From Desulfarculaceae bacterium (GTDB taxonomy: Bacteria; Desulfobacterota; Desulfarculia; Desulfarculales; Desulfarculaceae): 64,000 nt of DNA. Under the pieces are notes generated by a model. It was not told the DNA's origin. It did not search any database and was given only the letters and a program-made list of their open reading frames with translations. A program made the position numbers and the translations under genes. This document shows, in pieces, positions 17,600 to 27,002 of the stretch. Numbering within the stretch: position 1 is the first letter of the stretch; every line of letters begins with the position of its first letter. The stretch lies in assembly GCA_020444545.1 (NCBI GenBank), contig JAHLKT010000004.1:248001-312000 (forward strand). The letters are read 5' to 3'.

Positions 17600-18217
17600 A
17601 TGGCGGTTGAACTGAAACACGACCCCTACAACCTGATCATTACCGGGGTGGGCGGCCAAGGCAACGTGCTGGCCTCGCGTATGCTGGGCAGCGTGCTCAC
17701 CAGCCAGGGCCTTTGGGTCACCATCGGCGAGACCTTCGGCGCTTCCCAGCGGGGCGGCTCGGTGATGAGCCATTTGCGCTTGTCCCAACAAGGCTCCTGG
17801 TCACCCCAGATACCCTCAGGCCAGGCGCACATGGTGCTGGCCTTGGAGCCCCTGGAGGCGCTCAGGGTGTTGCTTAAATACGGCAACCCCGGGAGCCAGG
17901 CCATTGTAAACGACCGGCCGGTCCTGCCCTACGCGGCCATCACCGGCAAGGCGCCCTACCCCGACACCGGCGAGATGCGCGAGCAGCTGGCCAAGCTCAC
18001 CGCCAGGGCCTGGACCATCCCGGCCACCAAGACCGCTCTGGAGCTGGGCGCGCCCATCTACGCCAACATCATCATGCTGGGCGCCCTGGCCTCCCTGGGC
18101 GAGCTGCCCATGAACCGCGACGACTTCGAGCGCGAGCTCACGCGCAGCCTGGGCCCGGCCAAGGTGCCCCGCAACCTGGAGGCCTTTGACCTGGGCGCGT
18201 CCATGGTGGCGGCTTGA
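17600..18217 (+). CDS. iorB: indolepyruvate:ferredoxin oxidoreductase, beta subunit
   Basis: A 205-residue gamma-type domain subunit of 2-oxoacid:ferredoxin oxidoreductases. It opens with NLIITGVGGQGNVLASRML and contains GETFGASQRGGSVMSHLR, the signature of IorB. It pairs with IorA to form the active enzyme. ATG 17600 follows the iorA stop by four bases. The length is normal and nothing appears missing. Confidence 0.94.
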   Translation: MAVELKHDPYNLIITGVGGQGNVLASRMLGSVLTSQGLWVTIGETFGASQRGGSVMSHLRLSQQGSWSPQIPSGQAHMVLALEPLEALRVLLKYGNPGSQAIVNDRPVLPYAAITGKAPYPDTGEMREQLAKLTARAWTIPATKTALELGAPIYANIIMLGALASLGELPMNRDDFERELTRSLGPAKVPRNLEAFDLGASMVAA

Positions 18218-18224
18218 GGCGGGC

Positions 18225-19457
18225 ATGAAGCTCTCCCTCCCCCAGCGCCTGTGGTACGGCAACGGCTCGCTGGATATCGAGCTGCCCGATCACTGGGACA
18301 CCCGGGTCTGCCCCATGCGCGGGGCCGACGAGCCACCGCTGAGCGAGGAGCAGATCGCCGATGCCCTGGCCCGGCCGGTGGGCTCGCCGCCCCTGGCCGA
18401 GCTGGCCCAGGGCAAGCGCTCGGCGGTGATCATCTTCGACGATATGACCCGCCCCACCCGGGTGGAGCAGTTCGCGCCGCTGATCATCGAGGACATGCTG
18501 GCCGCTGGAATACCCGAGGAGAACATCAGCTTCGTCTGTGCCCTGGGTTGCCACGGCGCGCTGAGCTTCAACGAGCTGCGCAAGAAGCTGGGGCCAAAGC
18601 TGGTGGAGCGCTTCCGGGTGTTCAACCACAACTGCTATGAGAACTGTCTGGAGCTGGGCCGCACCAGCCGGGGCACTCCGGTGTCCATCAACCGGGCGGT
18701 GATGGAGGCCGAGCTCAAGGTGGCCCTGAGCTGCGTGACCGCCCATCCCTATGCCGGCTACTCCGGCGGCGGCAAGATACTCATGCCCGGAGTGGCCCAC
18801 ATCGACACCATCGCCCATCACCACAACCAGGTGATGGCCATGGCGCCGGAAAGCATCGGCCTGGGCAAGTTCGCGGGCAACCTGATGCGCGCCGATCTGG
18901 ACGAGGCCGCCGCCATGGTGGGCCTGGATTTCTCGGTGAACGTGCTGGTGAACCAGCGGGGCCAAGCCGCCGCGGTGGTGGCCGGAGACATGCTGGCCTC
19001 CCACGCCAAGGCGGTGGAGCTGGCCGCCCCCTGGTACGCCACCAGGCCCAAGCCCGTTGACCAGGACCTGATCATCGCCAACGCTTTTGTAAAGGCCAAC
19101 GAGATGCCCATCGCCGTGGCCCTGGGCCGGGCCGCGCTCAAGCCGGCAGGCGGTACGGTGGTGGTCATCGCCGATGCGCCCGAGGGCCAGGTGGTGCACT
19201 ATCTCCTGGGCCGCTTCGGGCCCAGCCACGGCGGCCGCAAGTATCCGGTGCGCCCCCTGGGGCCGGAGCTGGAGCTGATAATCATGGCTCCCCATCTGGA
19301 CCGCACCTTTGGCGATTGGTTCGCCAACCCCGAGGTCATCACCTTCACCCGCGACTGGCCCTCCACCCTGGCTCTCCTGGAGGCCAGGCACGGAGCGGGT
19401 TCCCGGGTGGCGGTGCTGCCCGACGCCACCATGCAATACTTCTCTTCCCAGTTCTGA
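18225..19457 (+). CDS. LarA-type nickel-pincer racemase (DUF2088 / lactate racemase family)
   Basis: A 410-residue LarA homologue; this family racemises or epimerises 2-hydroxy acids with a nickel-pincer nucleotide. Key residues align well with Lactiplantibacillus LarA: DDMTRP at 72-77, H110 in GCHGALS, H174 in AHPYAGYSGGGK, and K184, the lysine that binds the pincer cofactor. ATG 18225 has GAGGCGGG just upstream and lies 7 bases after iorB; an upstream in-frame ATG at 18186 is inside iorB and rejected. Cofactor genes larB, larC and larE are not in the window. In this operon it may convert the L- to the D-hydroxy acid for GlcD. Exact substrate is unknown. Confidence 0.85.
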   Translation: MKLSLPQRLWYGNGSLDIELPDHWDTRVCPMRGADEPPLSEEQIADALARPVGSPPLAELAQGKRSAVIIFDDMTRPTRVEQFAPLIIEDMLAAGIPEENISFVCALGCHGALSFNELRKKLGPKLVERFRVFNHNCYENCLELGRTSRGTPVSINRAVMEAELKVALSCVTAHPYAGYSGGGKILMPGVAHIDTIAHHHNQVMAMAPESIGLGKFAGNLMRADLDEAAAMVGLDFSVNVLVNQRGQAAAVVAGDMLASHAKAVELAAPWYATRPKPVDQDLIIANAFVKANEMPIAVALGRAALKPAGGTVVVIADAPEGQVVHYLLGRFGPSHGGRKYPVRPLGPELELIIMAPHLDRTFGDWFANPEVITFTRDWPSTLALLEARHGAGSRVAVLPDATMQYFSSQF

Positions 19458-19465
19458 GGTGCCTT

Positions 19466-20245
19466 ATGAGCGACCTGGTTCTTTGCGAAATCAATGACAA
19501 CATCGCCACGGTGAGCCTGAACAATCCCCCGGTGAACCCCCTGACCATGCCGGTGCGCGAGGCCCTGCGCGACGTGTTCCTGGAGCTGGAGGCAGCCAGC
19601 GACGACATCCGGGCGGTGGTGCTCACCGGCGGGGGCGACAAGGCCTTCGCCGCCGGGGCCGACGTAAAGGCCTTCCTGGGGCTCACCCCGGAAACCGCCC
19701 GCCCCCGTCTGGAGAAGACCCACGGCATCTTTTCCCTGGTGGAGAACTTCCGCTGGCCGGTCATCGCGGCCATCCACGGCTTCTGCCTGGGGGGCGGCCT
19801 GGAGCTGGCTCTTTGCTGCGACATCCGCTATGCTTCCGAGGATGCCGTCCTGGGGTTCCCCGAAGTAAACCTGTCCATCTTCCCGGGCAACGGCGGCATG
19901 GCTCGCGGCCTGTATTATCTGGGGCTGGGGCGCTTCAAGGAACTTGTCTACACCGGGCGGCGCATCAACGCGGCCGAGGCCTATGAATACGGCCTGGTGG
20001 AGAAGGTGGTGCCCCAGGGCGAGGTGTTGGGCGCGGCCCAGGAGCTGGCCAAAAGCATCGCCAAGCGGGGTCCCCTGGGCGTGGCTGCGGCCAAGAAAGT
20101 CATCAACCGCAACCGGGACTTGGTCCTGGCCGAGTCGTTGCAAGTGGAGACCGAGGCTTGGGCATCCCTGACCAACAGCGAGGACATGCAGGAGGGGGCC
20201 AAGGCCTTCGTGGAAAAGCGCAAGCCGCGATACCGCTGCCGGTGA
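19466..20245 (+). CDS. enoyl-CoA hydratase/isomerase
   Basis: A 259-residue crotonase-fold protein. GADVKAFLG builds the oxyanion hole, and the two hydratase glutamates are present in GGGLELALCCD and GFPEVNLSIFPGNGG. It should hydrate enoyl-CoA esters or act on a related acyl-CoA. ATG 19466 has GAGGTG upstream; the frame extends further 5' inside larA, but no start there has a binding site. It lies 8 bases after the LarA-type gene. It could also complete the beta-oxidation set encoded at 4.0-8.8 kb, which lacks a hydratase. Confidence 0.9.
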   Translation: MSDLVLCEINDNIATVSLNNPPVNPLTMPVREALRDVFLELEAASDDIRAVVLTGGGDKAFAAGADVKAFLGLTPETARPRLEKTHGIFSLVENFRWPVIAAIHGFCLGGGLELALCCDIRYASEDAVLGFPEVNLSIFPGNGGMARGLYYLGLGRFKELVYTGRRINAAEAYEYGLVEKVVPQGEVLGAAQELAKSIAKRGPLGVAAAKKVINRNRDLVLAESLQVETEAWASLTNSEDMQEGAKAFVEKRKPRYRCR

Positions 20246-21510
20246 GTCCCGGCCCGGAGAACCCATTGGCCGGGCCGTCCGCGCGGCGGCCCTTATTCTA
20301 CGGCTGGTTTGTGGTGGCGATGGCCTTCCTGGCCAACTTCGCCTCCGCGGCCAGCCAGTTCTATGCCTTCAACGCCTTCATGCTGCCCCTGTGCGAGGCG
20401 CGGGGCTGGACCAGGGCCGACATCAACCTGGCCCCCATCATCGGCTATGGCTGCGGCCTGGCCGGGCAATACCTTTTTGGCACCGTGATCCACAGGGTGG
20501 GCCCCCGCCGCTTCATTACCGCGGGTGCCCTGGTTTCGGCCACCGCCTTCACCTGCCTGGGCCAAGTAGACACCCTGGGCATGTTCTATCTGGCCTACAC
20601 CATGGTCATCATAGGCAACGCGGCCATGGCCAACCTGGTGGCCAACACGGCGGTGTCCAACTGGTTCGTGCGCTACCGGGGCCGTGCCCTGGGCATGGCC
20701 ACCAGCGGCCTCACCCTATCCGGGGTGATCATCCCCTTCGCGGCCCACCATCTGCTGCACGCCTACGGCCTGGGCCACGCCTTCCTCTTCATCGGCATCG
20801 GCATCGGCTGCCTGTCGCCCCTGGCCTGGCTGGTGGTGCGCGATTCCCCGGAATCCAAGGGCCTCTGGCCCGACGGCCGCCCGCCGGAGCGCGGCGATGG
20901 GGCCGCCCTACCCTCGGCCATGGCCGTGTGCTCCGTGCCGGTGAAGGGCCTGATACAGACCGGCCGCTTCTGGCGGGTGGGCCTGGCCTACGGCCTGGCC
21001 AGCGCCGGGGTCTTCGCGGTGGTTTTCCAGCTCGGCCCCCGCTTCCAGGACCTAGGCTACACCGGCAACACGGCCATGCTTCTGGTCACCTGCGCGGCCA
21101 TTGCCGGCACCTGCGGCAAGTTCACCTGGGGCTTCATGTGCGACCGCTTCGAACCCAGCCGCCTGGCGGCCATCATGTTCTGCGTGGTGGGCCTCGGCCA
21201 GGTCATGGGGCTCATCGCCAGCGGCCCCATAACCGTGGGCCTGTTCATCGTCATCTTCGGCTTCGGCATGGGCGGGGTGATGTCTACCTTCCCCATCATG
21301 ACCGCCTGGTGCTTCGGCCGCAGCGGCTTCGCCTCGGTGTTTCGGGTGCTGGCCCTGTTCCTCTCCCTGCAAGCCGTGGGCTACGTGGCCATGGGCCAGT
21401 CCTTCCGGCTCACCGGGTCCTACGACGCGGCCTACCTGGTGTTCATCTTCGTCGACCTTGCCGCCGCGGCCATGGTCTTCGGGGTGAAGCCGCTGGAAGA
21501 CGCGGTCTAG
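20242..21510 (+). CDS. MFS transporter (oxalate/formate-monocarboxylate antiporter-like)
   Basis: A major facilitator protein of about 422 residues with 12 predicted helices, resembling the OFA/monocarboxylate branch (FYGWFVVAMAFLANF at helix 1, YRGRALGMATSGLTLSG at the 2-3 loop region). GTG 20242 overlaps the hydratase stop by four bases; TTG 20266 with GGAG upstream is an equally possible start. It is the last gene of the hydroxyacid operon and could export a product or import a second monocarboxylate. It converges on trpA with only three bases between stop codons and no terminator. Confidence 0.85.
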   Translation: MSPGPENPLAGPSARRPLFYGWFVVAMAFLANFASAASQFYAFNAFMLPLCEARGWTRADINLAPIIGYGCGLAGQYLFGTVIHRVGPRRFITAGALVSATAFTCLGQVDTLGMFYLAYTMVIIGNAAMANLVANTAVSNWFVRYRGRALGMATSGLTLSGVIIPFAAHHLLHAYGLGHAFLFIGIGIGCLSPLAWLVVRDSPESKGLWPDGRPPERGDGAALPSAMAVCSVPVKGLIQTGRFWRVGLAYGLASAGVFAVVFQLGPRFQDLGYTGNTAMLLVTCAAIAGTCGKFTWGFMCDRFEPSRLAAIMFCVVGLGQVMGLIASGPITVGLFIVIFGFGMGGVMSTFPIMTAWCFGRSGFASVFRVLALFLSLQAVGYVAMGQSFRLTGSYDAAYLVFIFVDLAAAAMVFGVKPLEDAV

Positions 21511-21513
21511 GCC

Positions 21514-22314
21514 CTAGCGCACCAGGGCCCCGCGCAGCTGAGCGGCCAGCTCACTGAGCGAGCCCACCGCCTCGGCCGGGCCCTCGGCCTCCTGCACCCG
21601 CCGCACCAGGGCGCTGCCCACCACCACGCCGTCGGCCACCGGGGCCAGGGCCGCGGCCTGGGCCGGAGTGGCCACGCCGAAACCCACCGCCACGGGCAGC
21701 GAGGAGGTGGCCCGCACTCGCTGCATGGCGGCCAGGCGCTCGGTTCCCAGCTCCAGGTCCGAGCCGGTCACCCCGTCCATGGACACGTAGTAGAGGAAGC
21801 CCTTGCCCGCCTCCAGGATGCGCTCCAGGCGCGCGGGCGGGGTGCCGGGCGCGGCCATGAACACCGGGGCCAGGCCGTATTTATCGCAAGCCTCCAGCCA
21901 GTCGTCCGCCTCCTCTGGTGTCAGGTCCGGGATAATCACCCCGCTGATGCCCGCCTCGGCGGCCCGCTGGGCGAACCCCACATAGCCCAGTGCCAGCACC
22001 GGGTTCACGTAGGTCATGGCCACCAGGGCGGCATCCACCTTGCCCGCGATGGCGCCCACCGCCTCCAGCACGTTGCTTGGCGTGGCCCCGGCCTCCAGGG
22101 CGGCTTGGCTGGCCTGCTGAATGGTGGGGCCGTCGGCCAAGGGATCGGAGAAGGGGATGCCCACCTCGATAACCTCGGAGCCCAGGCCGTCCAGGGCCAT
22201 GATCAGCTCCCCGCAGGTGCCGTGGTCCGGGAAGCCTCCGGTCACGTAGGGCACGAAAGCGGCCCGTCCGGCCTCGGCCGCGTTGGCGAACTGTTCGCGC
22301 AGGTCCTTGCTCAT
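21514..22314 (-). CDS. trpA: tryptophan synthase alpha chain
   Basis: A 266-residue TIM barrel that cleaves indole-3-glycerol phosphate to indole and glyceraldehyde 3-phosphate. The catalytic Glu and Asp lie in [23 protein letters not shown] 22314 overlaps the trpB stop (ATGA); a longer frame upstream lies within trpB. Last gene of the trpDCFBA unit. Confidence 0.96.
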   Translation of the reverse strand: MSKDLREQFANAAEAGRAAFVPYVTGGFPDHGTCGELIMALDGLGSEVIEVGIPFSDPLADGPTIQQASQAALEAGATPSNVLEAVGAIAGKVDAALVAMTYVNPVLALGYVGFAQRAAEAGISGVIIPDLTPEEADDWLEACDKYGLAPVFMAAPGTPPARLERILEAGKGFLYYVSMDGVTGSDLELGTERLAAMQRVRATSSLPVAVGFGVATPAQAAALAPVADGVVVGSALVRRVQEAEGPAEAVGSLSELAAQLRGALVR

Positions 22315-23525
22315 TTCTGTTTCTCCAGATAGGCGGCCACCTGGGACACATCCTTGTCGCCCCGGCCGGATAGGCACACCAGAATAATGTCGTCCTTGGC
22401 GTAGCGCGGGGCCAGCTCCCTCAGGTGAGCCAGGGCGTGGGAGCTCTCCAGGGCGGGGATGATGCCCTCCAGCCGCGCCAGGTCCATGAAGGCCTGCACC
22501 GCTTGGGTGTCGTCCACCGTGGCGTAGGTCACCCGCTTGATATCCTTGAGATGGCTGTGCTCCGGCCCCACCCCGGGGTAGTCCAGGCCCGCGGCCATGG
22601 AATAGGCCTCGATGATCTGGCCGTGGGGGTCTTGCAGCAAGTACAGGTAAGCCCCGTGCAGCACGCCGGGCTTGCCCGCGCTCAGGCTGGCCGAGTGCTC
22701 ACCGCTGTCCAGGCCATAGCCCGCCGCTTCCACGCCGATGAGGTCGATGGGGTCGTCCAGGAGGGGATGGAACAGGCCGATGGCGTTGGAGCCCGCGCCC
22801 ACGCAGGCCACCGCCGCCTTGGGCAGCTTGCCCTCGCGCTCCAGCAGCTGGGCCCGAGCCTCCTTGCCGATCACCGACTGGAAGGTGCGCACCAGCAGAG
22901 GATAGGGATGCGGCCCCACCACCGAGCCGATGATGTAGTGGGTGTCCTTCACGTTGGTCACCCAGTCGCGGATGGCCTGCGTGGTGGCGTCCTTCAACGA
23001 GCGGCTCCCGCTGGTCACCGGCTCCACCGTGGCCCCCAGCATGCGCATGCGGGTCACGTTGAGCGCCTGGCGCTCCATGTCCAGGGTGCCCATGTAGACC
23101 ATGCACTCCAGGCCCATGAGCGCGGCCACCGTGGCCGTGGCCACCCCGTGCTGCCCGGCCCCGGTCTCGGCGATTATGCGCTTTTTGCCCATGCGCTTGG
23201 CCAAGAGCACCTGGCCCAGGGCGTTGTTAATCTTGTGGGCCCCGGTGTGGGTCAGGTCCTCGCGCTTCAGGAAGATGCGCCCTCCCCCCAGCTCGCGGCT
23301 CAGGTTCTTGGCCTCGTAGAGCGGGGTGGGCCGCCCGGCGTAGTTGGCCAAGAGATCCTCCAGCTCCGCGTGGAAGGATGGATCCTGCTGGGCGGCCAGG
23401 TAGGCGGCGTGCAGCTCCTCCAGGGCTGGCATGAGGTTTTCGGGCACATAGCGCCCGCCGTAGGGCCCGAAGTGGCCCCGCTCGTCAGGCAGCGGCCCGA
23501 GCGAGGAAGCTTGCGATGAGCTCAT
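22311..23525 (-). CDS. trpB: tryptophan synthase beta chain
   Basis: A 404-residue PLP enzyme that joins indole and serine to tryptophan. The PLP lysine lies in [20 protein letters not shown] and the phosphate loop in GAGSNAIG. It belongs to the standard TrpB1 type ([15 protein letters not shown] near the N-terminus). Its ATG is 41 bases inside the 3' end of trpF, a long overlap that suggests translational coupling. It partners with TrpA encoded next. Confidence 0.96.
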   Translation of the reverse strand: MSSSQASSLGPLPDERGHFGPYGGRYVPENLMPALEELHAAYLAAQQDPSFHAELEDLLANYAGRPTPLYEAKNLSRELGGGRIFLKREDLTHTGAHKINNALGQVLLAKRMGKKRIIAETGAGQHGVATATVAALMGLECMVYMGTLDMERQALNVTRMRMLGATVEPVTSGSRSLKDATTQAIRDWVTNVKDTHYIIGSVVGPHPYPLLVRTFQSVIGKEARAQLLEREGKLPKAAVACVGAGSNAIGLFHPLLDDPIDLIGVEAAGYGLDSGEHSASLSAGKPGVLHGAYLYLLQDPHGQIIEAYSMAAGLDYPGVGPEHSHLKDIKRVTYATVDDTQAVQAFMDLARLEGIIPALESSHALAHLRELAPRYAKDDIILVCLSGRGDKDVSQVAAYLEKQK

Positions 23526-24087
23526 GGTCCTTCTTGCCTTTCTCGATTTCCACGCCGCTGGAAACGTCCACGGCGAAGGGTTGCACTTGGGCGATGGCCG
23601 AGGCCACGTTGTCCGGGTTCAGGCCCCCGGCCAGGATGATGGGCCGCCGGGCGGCCACGGGCTTGGCCAGGGACCAGTCAAAGGCCTGGCCCGTGCCTCC
23701 GGCCTGGGACGGGTCGTGGGTGTCCAGAAGCAGATGGCAGCCGGGATAGGCCACGGGATCGGGCTCGCGGCCCGGCCCTACCTTGAGGGCCTTGATCACG
23801 CGGGGCCCCAGGGAGGCGGCCTCGGCCTCGCTTTCCTCGCCGTGGAGCTGCACCCAGTCCAGGCCGCAATAGGCGCGCAGCTCGGCCACCTCCCGGGGCG
23901 GGGCGTCCACGAACACCCCCACCGTGGCCACCAGGGGCGGCAGGGCGGCGATGATGGCGCGGGCCTGGTCCGGGGCCACCTGCCGGGAGCTGTGGGCCAA
24001 GACGAAGCCCAAGGCCGAGGCCCCCGCCGCGCAGGCCGCCAAGGCGTCGGGCAGGTTGGTGATGCCGCAGACCTTCACTCGGGTCAT
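23485..24087 (-). CDS. trpF: phosphoribosylanthranilate isomerase
   Basis: A 200-residue TIM barrel catalysing the Amadori rearrangement of N-(5'-phosphoribosyl)anthranilate. It starts [11 protein letters not shown], where the cysteine is the catalytic base, and shows the expected phosphate-binding end ([11 protein letters not shown]). It is a separate gene rather than fused to trpC as in enterics. Its 3' end overlaps trpB by 41 bases. Confidence 0.95.
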   Translation of the reverse strand: MTRVKVCGITNLPDALAACAAGASALGFVLAHSSRQVAPDQARAIIAALPPLVATVGVFVDAPPREVAELRAYCGLDWVQLHGEESEAEAASLGPRVIKALKVGPGREPDPVAYPGCHLLLDTHDPSQAGGTGQAFDWSLAKPVAARRPIILAGGLNPDNVASAIAQVQPFAVDVSSGVEIEKGKKDHELIASFLARAAA

Positions 24088-24089
24088 GC

Positions 24090-24893
24090 CTAGGCCTCCA
24101 CCAGGGCTCGCAGCGTTTTGGACGGGTCCGGGGCCTGCATCAGGCTGGTGCCCACCAAAAATGCGTCGAGCCCGCCTTCGCGCAGCAGGCGGACCTGGGC
24201 TGGCGCGCTGATGCCGCTCTCGGCCACCACCGTCACCTCGGGCGGGATGAGCCGCCGAAGCTCCAGGCTGGTCTCCAGGCGCACGGCCAGGGTCTTGAGG
24301 TTGCGGTTGTTGATGCCAACCAGGCGCGGCTCCAGGGCCAAGACCGGCTCCAGCTCGGCCTCGGCGTGCACCTCCAGAAGCACGTCCAGGCCCAGCTCGC
24401 GGGCCAGGCCGTAGAGCTCGGCCAGCTGGGCGGGCTCCAGCGCGGCGGCGATAAGGAGCACCGCGTCCGCCCCGGCCGCGCGGGCCCGGAGGATTTGGGC
24501 CGGGTCGATGATGAAGTCCTTGCGCAGCACCGGCAGGGGCACCGCTGCGCGGGCGTCGCTCAGATCCTCCAGGCAGCCGCCGAAAAAGAGCGCATCGGTG
24601 AGCACCGACAGGGCCGAAGCCCCGCCCTGGGCGTAGTCCCGGGCCCGGCTCTCCACGTCGCCGCCCGGGTCCAGCTCGCCCCGCGAGGGGGAGCGCCGCT
24701 TGATCTCCGCGATCACCGGCACCTGGGCGCAGGCGCGCAAGGCGGCCAGGAAGCCTCGGGGCGGCGGGGCGTCCAGAGCCGCGGCCTTGAGCTCCTGGGG
24801 CGAGGTCGTGGCCTTGAGCGCGGCCACCTCCTGGCGCTTGTTGCCCAGGATGCGGGCCAGCACACCCAGGTCGCTCTTGCCCCGCTCAGGCAT
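24090..24893 (-). CDS. trpC: indole-3-glycerol phosphate synthase
   Basis: A 267-residue TIM barrel that closes the indole ring. Diagnostic motifs are [21 protein letters not shown] and [11 protein letters not shown]. It starts inside the last 8 bases of trpD and ends two bases before trpF, so it is translated as part of trpDCFBA. Confidence 0.96.
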   Translation of the reverse strand: MPERGKSDLGVLARILGNKRQEVAALKATTSPQELKAAALDAPPPRGFLAALRACAQVPVIAEIKRRSPSRGELDPGGDVESRARDYAQGGASALSVLTDALFFGGCLEDLSDARAAVPLPVLRKDFIIDPAQILRARAAGADAVLLIAAALEPAQLAELYGLARELGLDVLLEVHAEAELEPVLALEPRLVGINNRNLKTLAVRLETSLELRRLIPPEVTVVAESGISAPAQVRLLREGGLDAFLVGTSLMQAPDPSKTLRALVEA

Positions 24894-25929
24894 TGACCGC
24901 CTGCTTTTGCTGGCCCTGGGCGAATGCCACCAGCGCCTCCAGCTTGGCCAGGGCCGCGCCCGAGTCGATGATTTCGGCGGCCAGGGTCACGCCCTGCTCC
25001 AGGTCCGGGGCCCGCCCGGCGGCCACCAAGGCGGCGGCCGCGTTCATGAGCACCATGTCCCGCTTGGGACCGGGCTCGCCCTTCAGCACGGCCAGGGTGT
25101 GCGCCCGGCACTGGTCCACCGTGCCCCCGGCCACGTCCTGGTTGGACGCCCTCCCCAGGCCGAACTGCTCTGGCGTGATCTCCATGGTCTCCACCGCGCC
25201 TTCCTTGAGCCGGGCCATGAAGGTCGCGCCGGTCACCGTAATCTCATCCATGCCGTCGCCGTGCACCACGTAGGCGTTATTCACCCCCAGGCGGCCCAGC
25301 ACATGGGCCAGGGGCTCCGCCAGGGCCTGGTCGTAGACCCCCACCACCAATACGTTGGCCCCGGCCGGGTTGGTCAGCGGGCCCAGCAGGTTGAACACGG
25401 TGCGCAGCCCCACCTCGCGGCGGGGGCCGATGGCGTGCTTCATGGCCCCATGCAGGGCGGGCGCGAACAAGAAGCCCACCCCCACTTCGTCGATGCAGGC
25501 GGCAATCTGCTCGGGGGTGAGGTCCAGGGGCACGCCCAGGGACTCCAGCAAGTCGGCCGCGCCGCAGGAGCTGCTGATGGCCCGGTTACCGTGCTTGGCC
25601 ACCTTGAGCCCCGCCCCGGCCACCACAAAGGCGGTGGTGGTGGAGACGTTGAAAGTGCCGGCCCCGTCGCCGCCGGTGCCCACGGTGTCCACCAGCACCT
25701 CGCCCTCGGCCAGGGCCCGACAGGCCACGGGCGTGGCCTTGTCGCGCATCACCCGGGCCGCCCCCGCGATCTCGGCCAGGCATTCGCCCTTCATGCGCAG
25801 CGCCACCAAAAAGGCCCCGATCTGAGCCGGGGTGGCCTGGCCCTCCATGATCTGCTCCATGGCCGCGATCATCTGCTCTTCGCTCAGGTCTTGCCCGCTT
25901 ACCGCCAGGGCGATGGCTTCCTGAATCAT
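24886..25929 (-). CDS. trpD: anthranilate phosphoribosyltransferase
   Basis: A 347-residue type-III phosphoribosyltransferase transferring PRPP ribose to anthranilate. [17 protein letters not shown] binds the PRPP diphosphate, and the N-terminal helical domain ([15 protein letters not shown]) is present. It is not fused to trpG. First structural gene after the trp leader: the start codon is about 26 bases beyond the attenuator's U-run. Confidence 0.96.
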   Translation of the reverse strand: MIQEAIALAVSGQDLSEEQMIAAMEQIMEGQATPAQIGAFLVALRMKGECLAEIAGAARVMRDKATPVACRALAEGEVLVDTVGTGGDGAGTFNVSTTTAFVVAGAGLKVAKHGNRAISSSCGAADLLESLGVPLDLTPEQIAACIDEVGVGFLFAPALHGAMKHAIGPRREVGLRTVFNLLGPLTNPAGANVLVVGVYDQALAEPLAHVLGRLGVNNAYVVHGDGMDEITVTGATFMARLKEGAVETMEITPEQFGLGRASNQDVAGGTVDQCRAHTLAVLKGEPGPKRDMVLMNAAAALVAAGRAPDLEQGVTLAAEIIDSGAALAKLEALVAFAQGQQKQAVNA

Positions 25930-25954
25930 GTCTTGTCTCCCCTAACGAAACCCC

Positions 25955-26000
25955 AAAAAAAGAACCGGGGCCGTGAACTCTCTGGTCCACGGCCCCGGTT
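25955..26000 (-). terminator. trpDCFBA attenuator terminator
   Basis: On the minus strand AACCGGGGCCGTG (26000-25988) pairs with CACGGCCCCGGTT (25975-25963), a 13-bp stem, then C and seven T residues (25961-25955). It lies between a Trp-rich leader peptide and trpD. GGTCCAC in the leader ORF (26043-26037) can pair with GTGGACC (25990-25984) across the stem and loop, giving a competing antiterminator. Confidence 0.88.
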
Positions 26001-26019
26001 AAGGTCTTATCGTCTGAGC

Positions 26020-26091
26020 CTAGCGCACTGACGCGGGTGGACCACTCCTGTCCTCGTACCACCACCAATAACGCCAGCAGGTCGCAAACAT
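26020..26091 (-). CDS. trpL: trp operon leader peptide (23 aa)
   Basis: A 23-residue leader peptide, MFATCWRYWWWYEDRSGPP then ASVR, with Trp codons at positions 6, 9, 10 and 11 and Tyr at 8 and 12. AGGAG lies about 10 bases before the ATG. It ends 20 bases before the attenuator hairpin. Ribosome stalling at the Trp run when charged tRNA-Trp is short would free the downstream segment GGTCCAC for antitermination. Function is by analogy with known trp attenuators. Confidence 0.88.
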   Translation of the reverse strand: MFATCWRYWWWYEDRSGPPASVR

Positions 26092-26115
26092 GTCTTTAGG
26101 CTCCTCGCTCAAAAA

Positions 26116-26125
26116 TTGTATACAA
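26116..26125. promoter_or_regulatory. TTGTATACAA palindrome at the trpL promoter
   Basis: A perfect 10-bp palindrome placed just downstream of the -10 element, around the expected start of transcription. The same 10-mer occurs at the trpE-unit promoter (37781-37790). Candidate repressor operator shared by the two trp units. Confidence 0.45.
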
Positions 26126-26154
26126 AAATTACTCCCAAACGAAGCCCGCGTCAA
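26126..26154 (-). promoter_or_regulatory. trpL promoter (sigma-70 type)
   Basis: -35 TTGACG (26154-26149) and -10 TAATTT (26131-26126) with a 17-bp spacer. The -35 element overlaps the tyrA stop codon, so the trp unit has its own promoter embedded in the end of the previous unit. The -10 match is modest. Confidence 0.5.
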
Positions 26155-27002
26155 GCGCATATTGCGGGCGCGCCGCCCTTTATGAAAGCGCCCACCTCTT
26201 CCATGGTCTTGACCAGGGCGCCCCGGTCGCTGCCTTCCAGGGCGCTGATCAGCCCGTCCAGGCCGCGTTGCAGGGTGCGGGCCGCGTCCAGGCCGTCGGG
26301 GTTGTTGAGCGCCAGGTCGGCGTAGAGCTCGGCGGGTTGGCCGCTCTGGCGGCAGAGCAGGCCCAAGAGCTCCTGGAACCAGGGCCCGGAGATCTCGCCG
26401 TCGTCCTTGGGGTGGAAGCCCATCTGCATCAGGCTCCAGCCGAAGGCGTAGAGCATCAGGTGCCTGAGAGTCTGCACCTGGCCCATGAGCCGGTCGTGGC
26501 GCTCCGGGGACATGACCACGGCCCGCGCGCCCTGTTGGCTCAGGAAGCGGCGCAGCCAGGCCAGCCAACGGCGGCCGCGTCCCTCGGAGAGGAACACGAT
26601 CTGCCCCTCCAGGGAGGGAGCGCCCGGCCCAAACAGGGGATGGGCCCCCACCACCTCGCCCCGGGCATGGGCCAACATGCTGGCCATGGGCTTTTGCTTG
26701 AGCGAGGTGATGTCCACCACCACCCCCTCCGGGTCGGTGTGCGGGCCGATGGCACGCATCACCTCGTCCACCGCGTGCACCGGCACCGCCAGGATGATCA
26801 TGTTGCAGGCGCGCACGAACTCCGGGGTTACCGGCTCGCCCTTGCTGTCGGCCACCAGCACCCGGCCCACCGCCGGCTCCAGCAGGGCCTTGAGCCAGGC
26901 GCCCATGCGCCCTTGCCCACCGATGATGCCCACGCTGAGCCGGCCCGCCGGGAGGGGTGCGGGCGGCTGCCTAAAGCCGCTAAAGTCAGCCTCCGAGTTC
27001 AT
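26151..27002 (-). CDS. tyrA: prephenate dehydrogenase
   Basis: A 283-residue NAD-dependent dehydrogenase that converts prephenate to 4-hydroxyphenylpyruvate in tyrosine synthesis. The Rossmann loop GIIGGQGRMGAW and the conserved GAHPLFGPGAPSLEGQ segment resemble the dehydrogenase domain of the enteric T-protein, but no chorismate mutase domain is fused and no ACT domain follows. ATG 27002 overlaps the pheA stop (ATGA) with GGGAG upstream; GTG 27008 is rejected. Last gene of the Phe/Tyr unit. Confidence 0.92.
   Translation of the reverse strand: MNSEADFSGFRQPPAPLPAGRLSVGIIGGQGRMGAWLKALLEPAVGRVLVADSKGEPVTPEFVRACNMIILAVPVHAVDEVMRAIGPHTDPEGVVVDITSLKQKPMASMLAHARGEVVGAHPLFGPGAPSLEGQIVFLSEGRGRRWLAWLRRFLSQQGARAVVMSPERHDRLMGQVQTLRHLMLYAFGWSLMQMGFHPKDDGEISGPWFQELLGLLCRQSGQPAELYADLALNNPDGLDAARTLQRGLDGLISALEGSDRGALVKTMEEVGAFIKGGAPAICA

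Noticed and set aside
15106-17601. An 831-codon open frame on the minus strand opposite iorA and the FrhB-like gene
   Set aside because: It is a shadow of GC-rich codon bias; the plus-strand frame encodes clear IorA motifs. The same applies to other long antisense frames, such as 1962-3671 and 41.8-39.9 kb plus.
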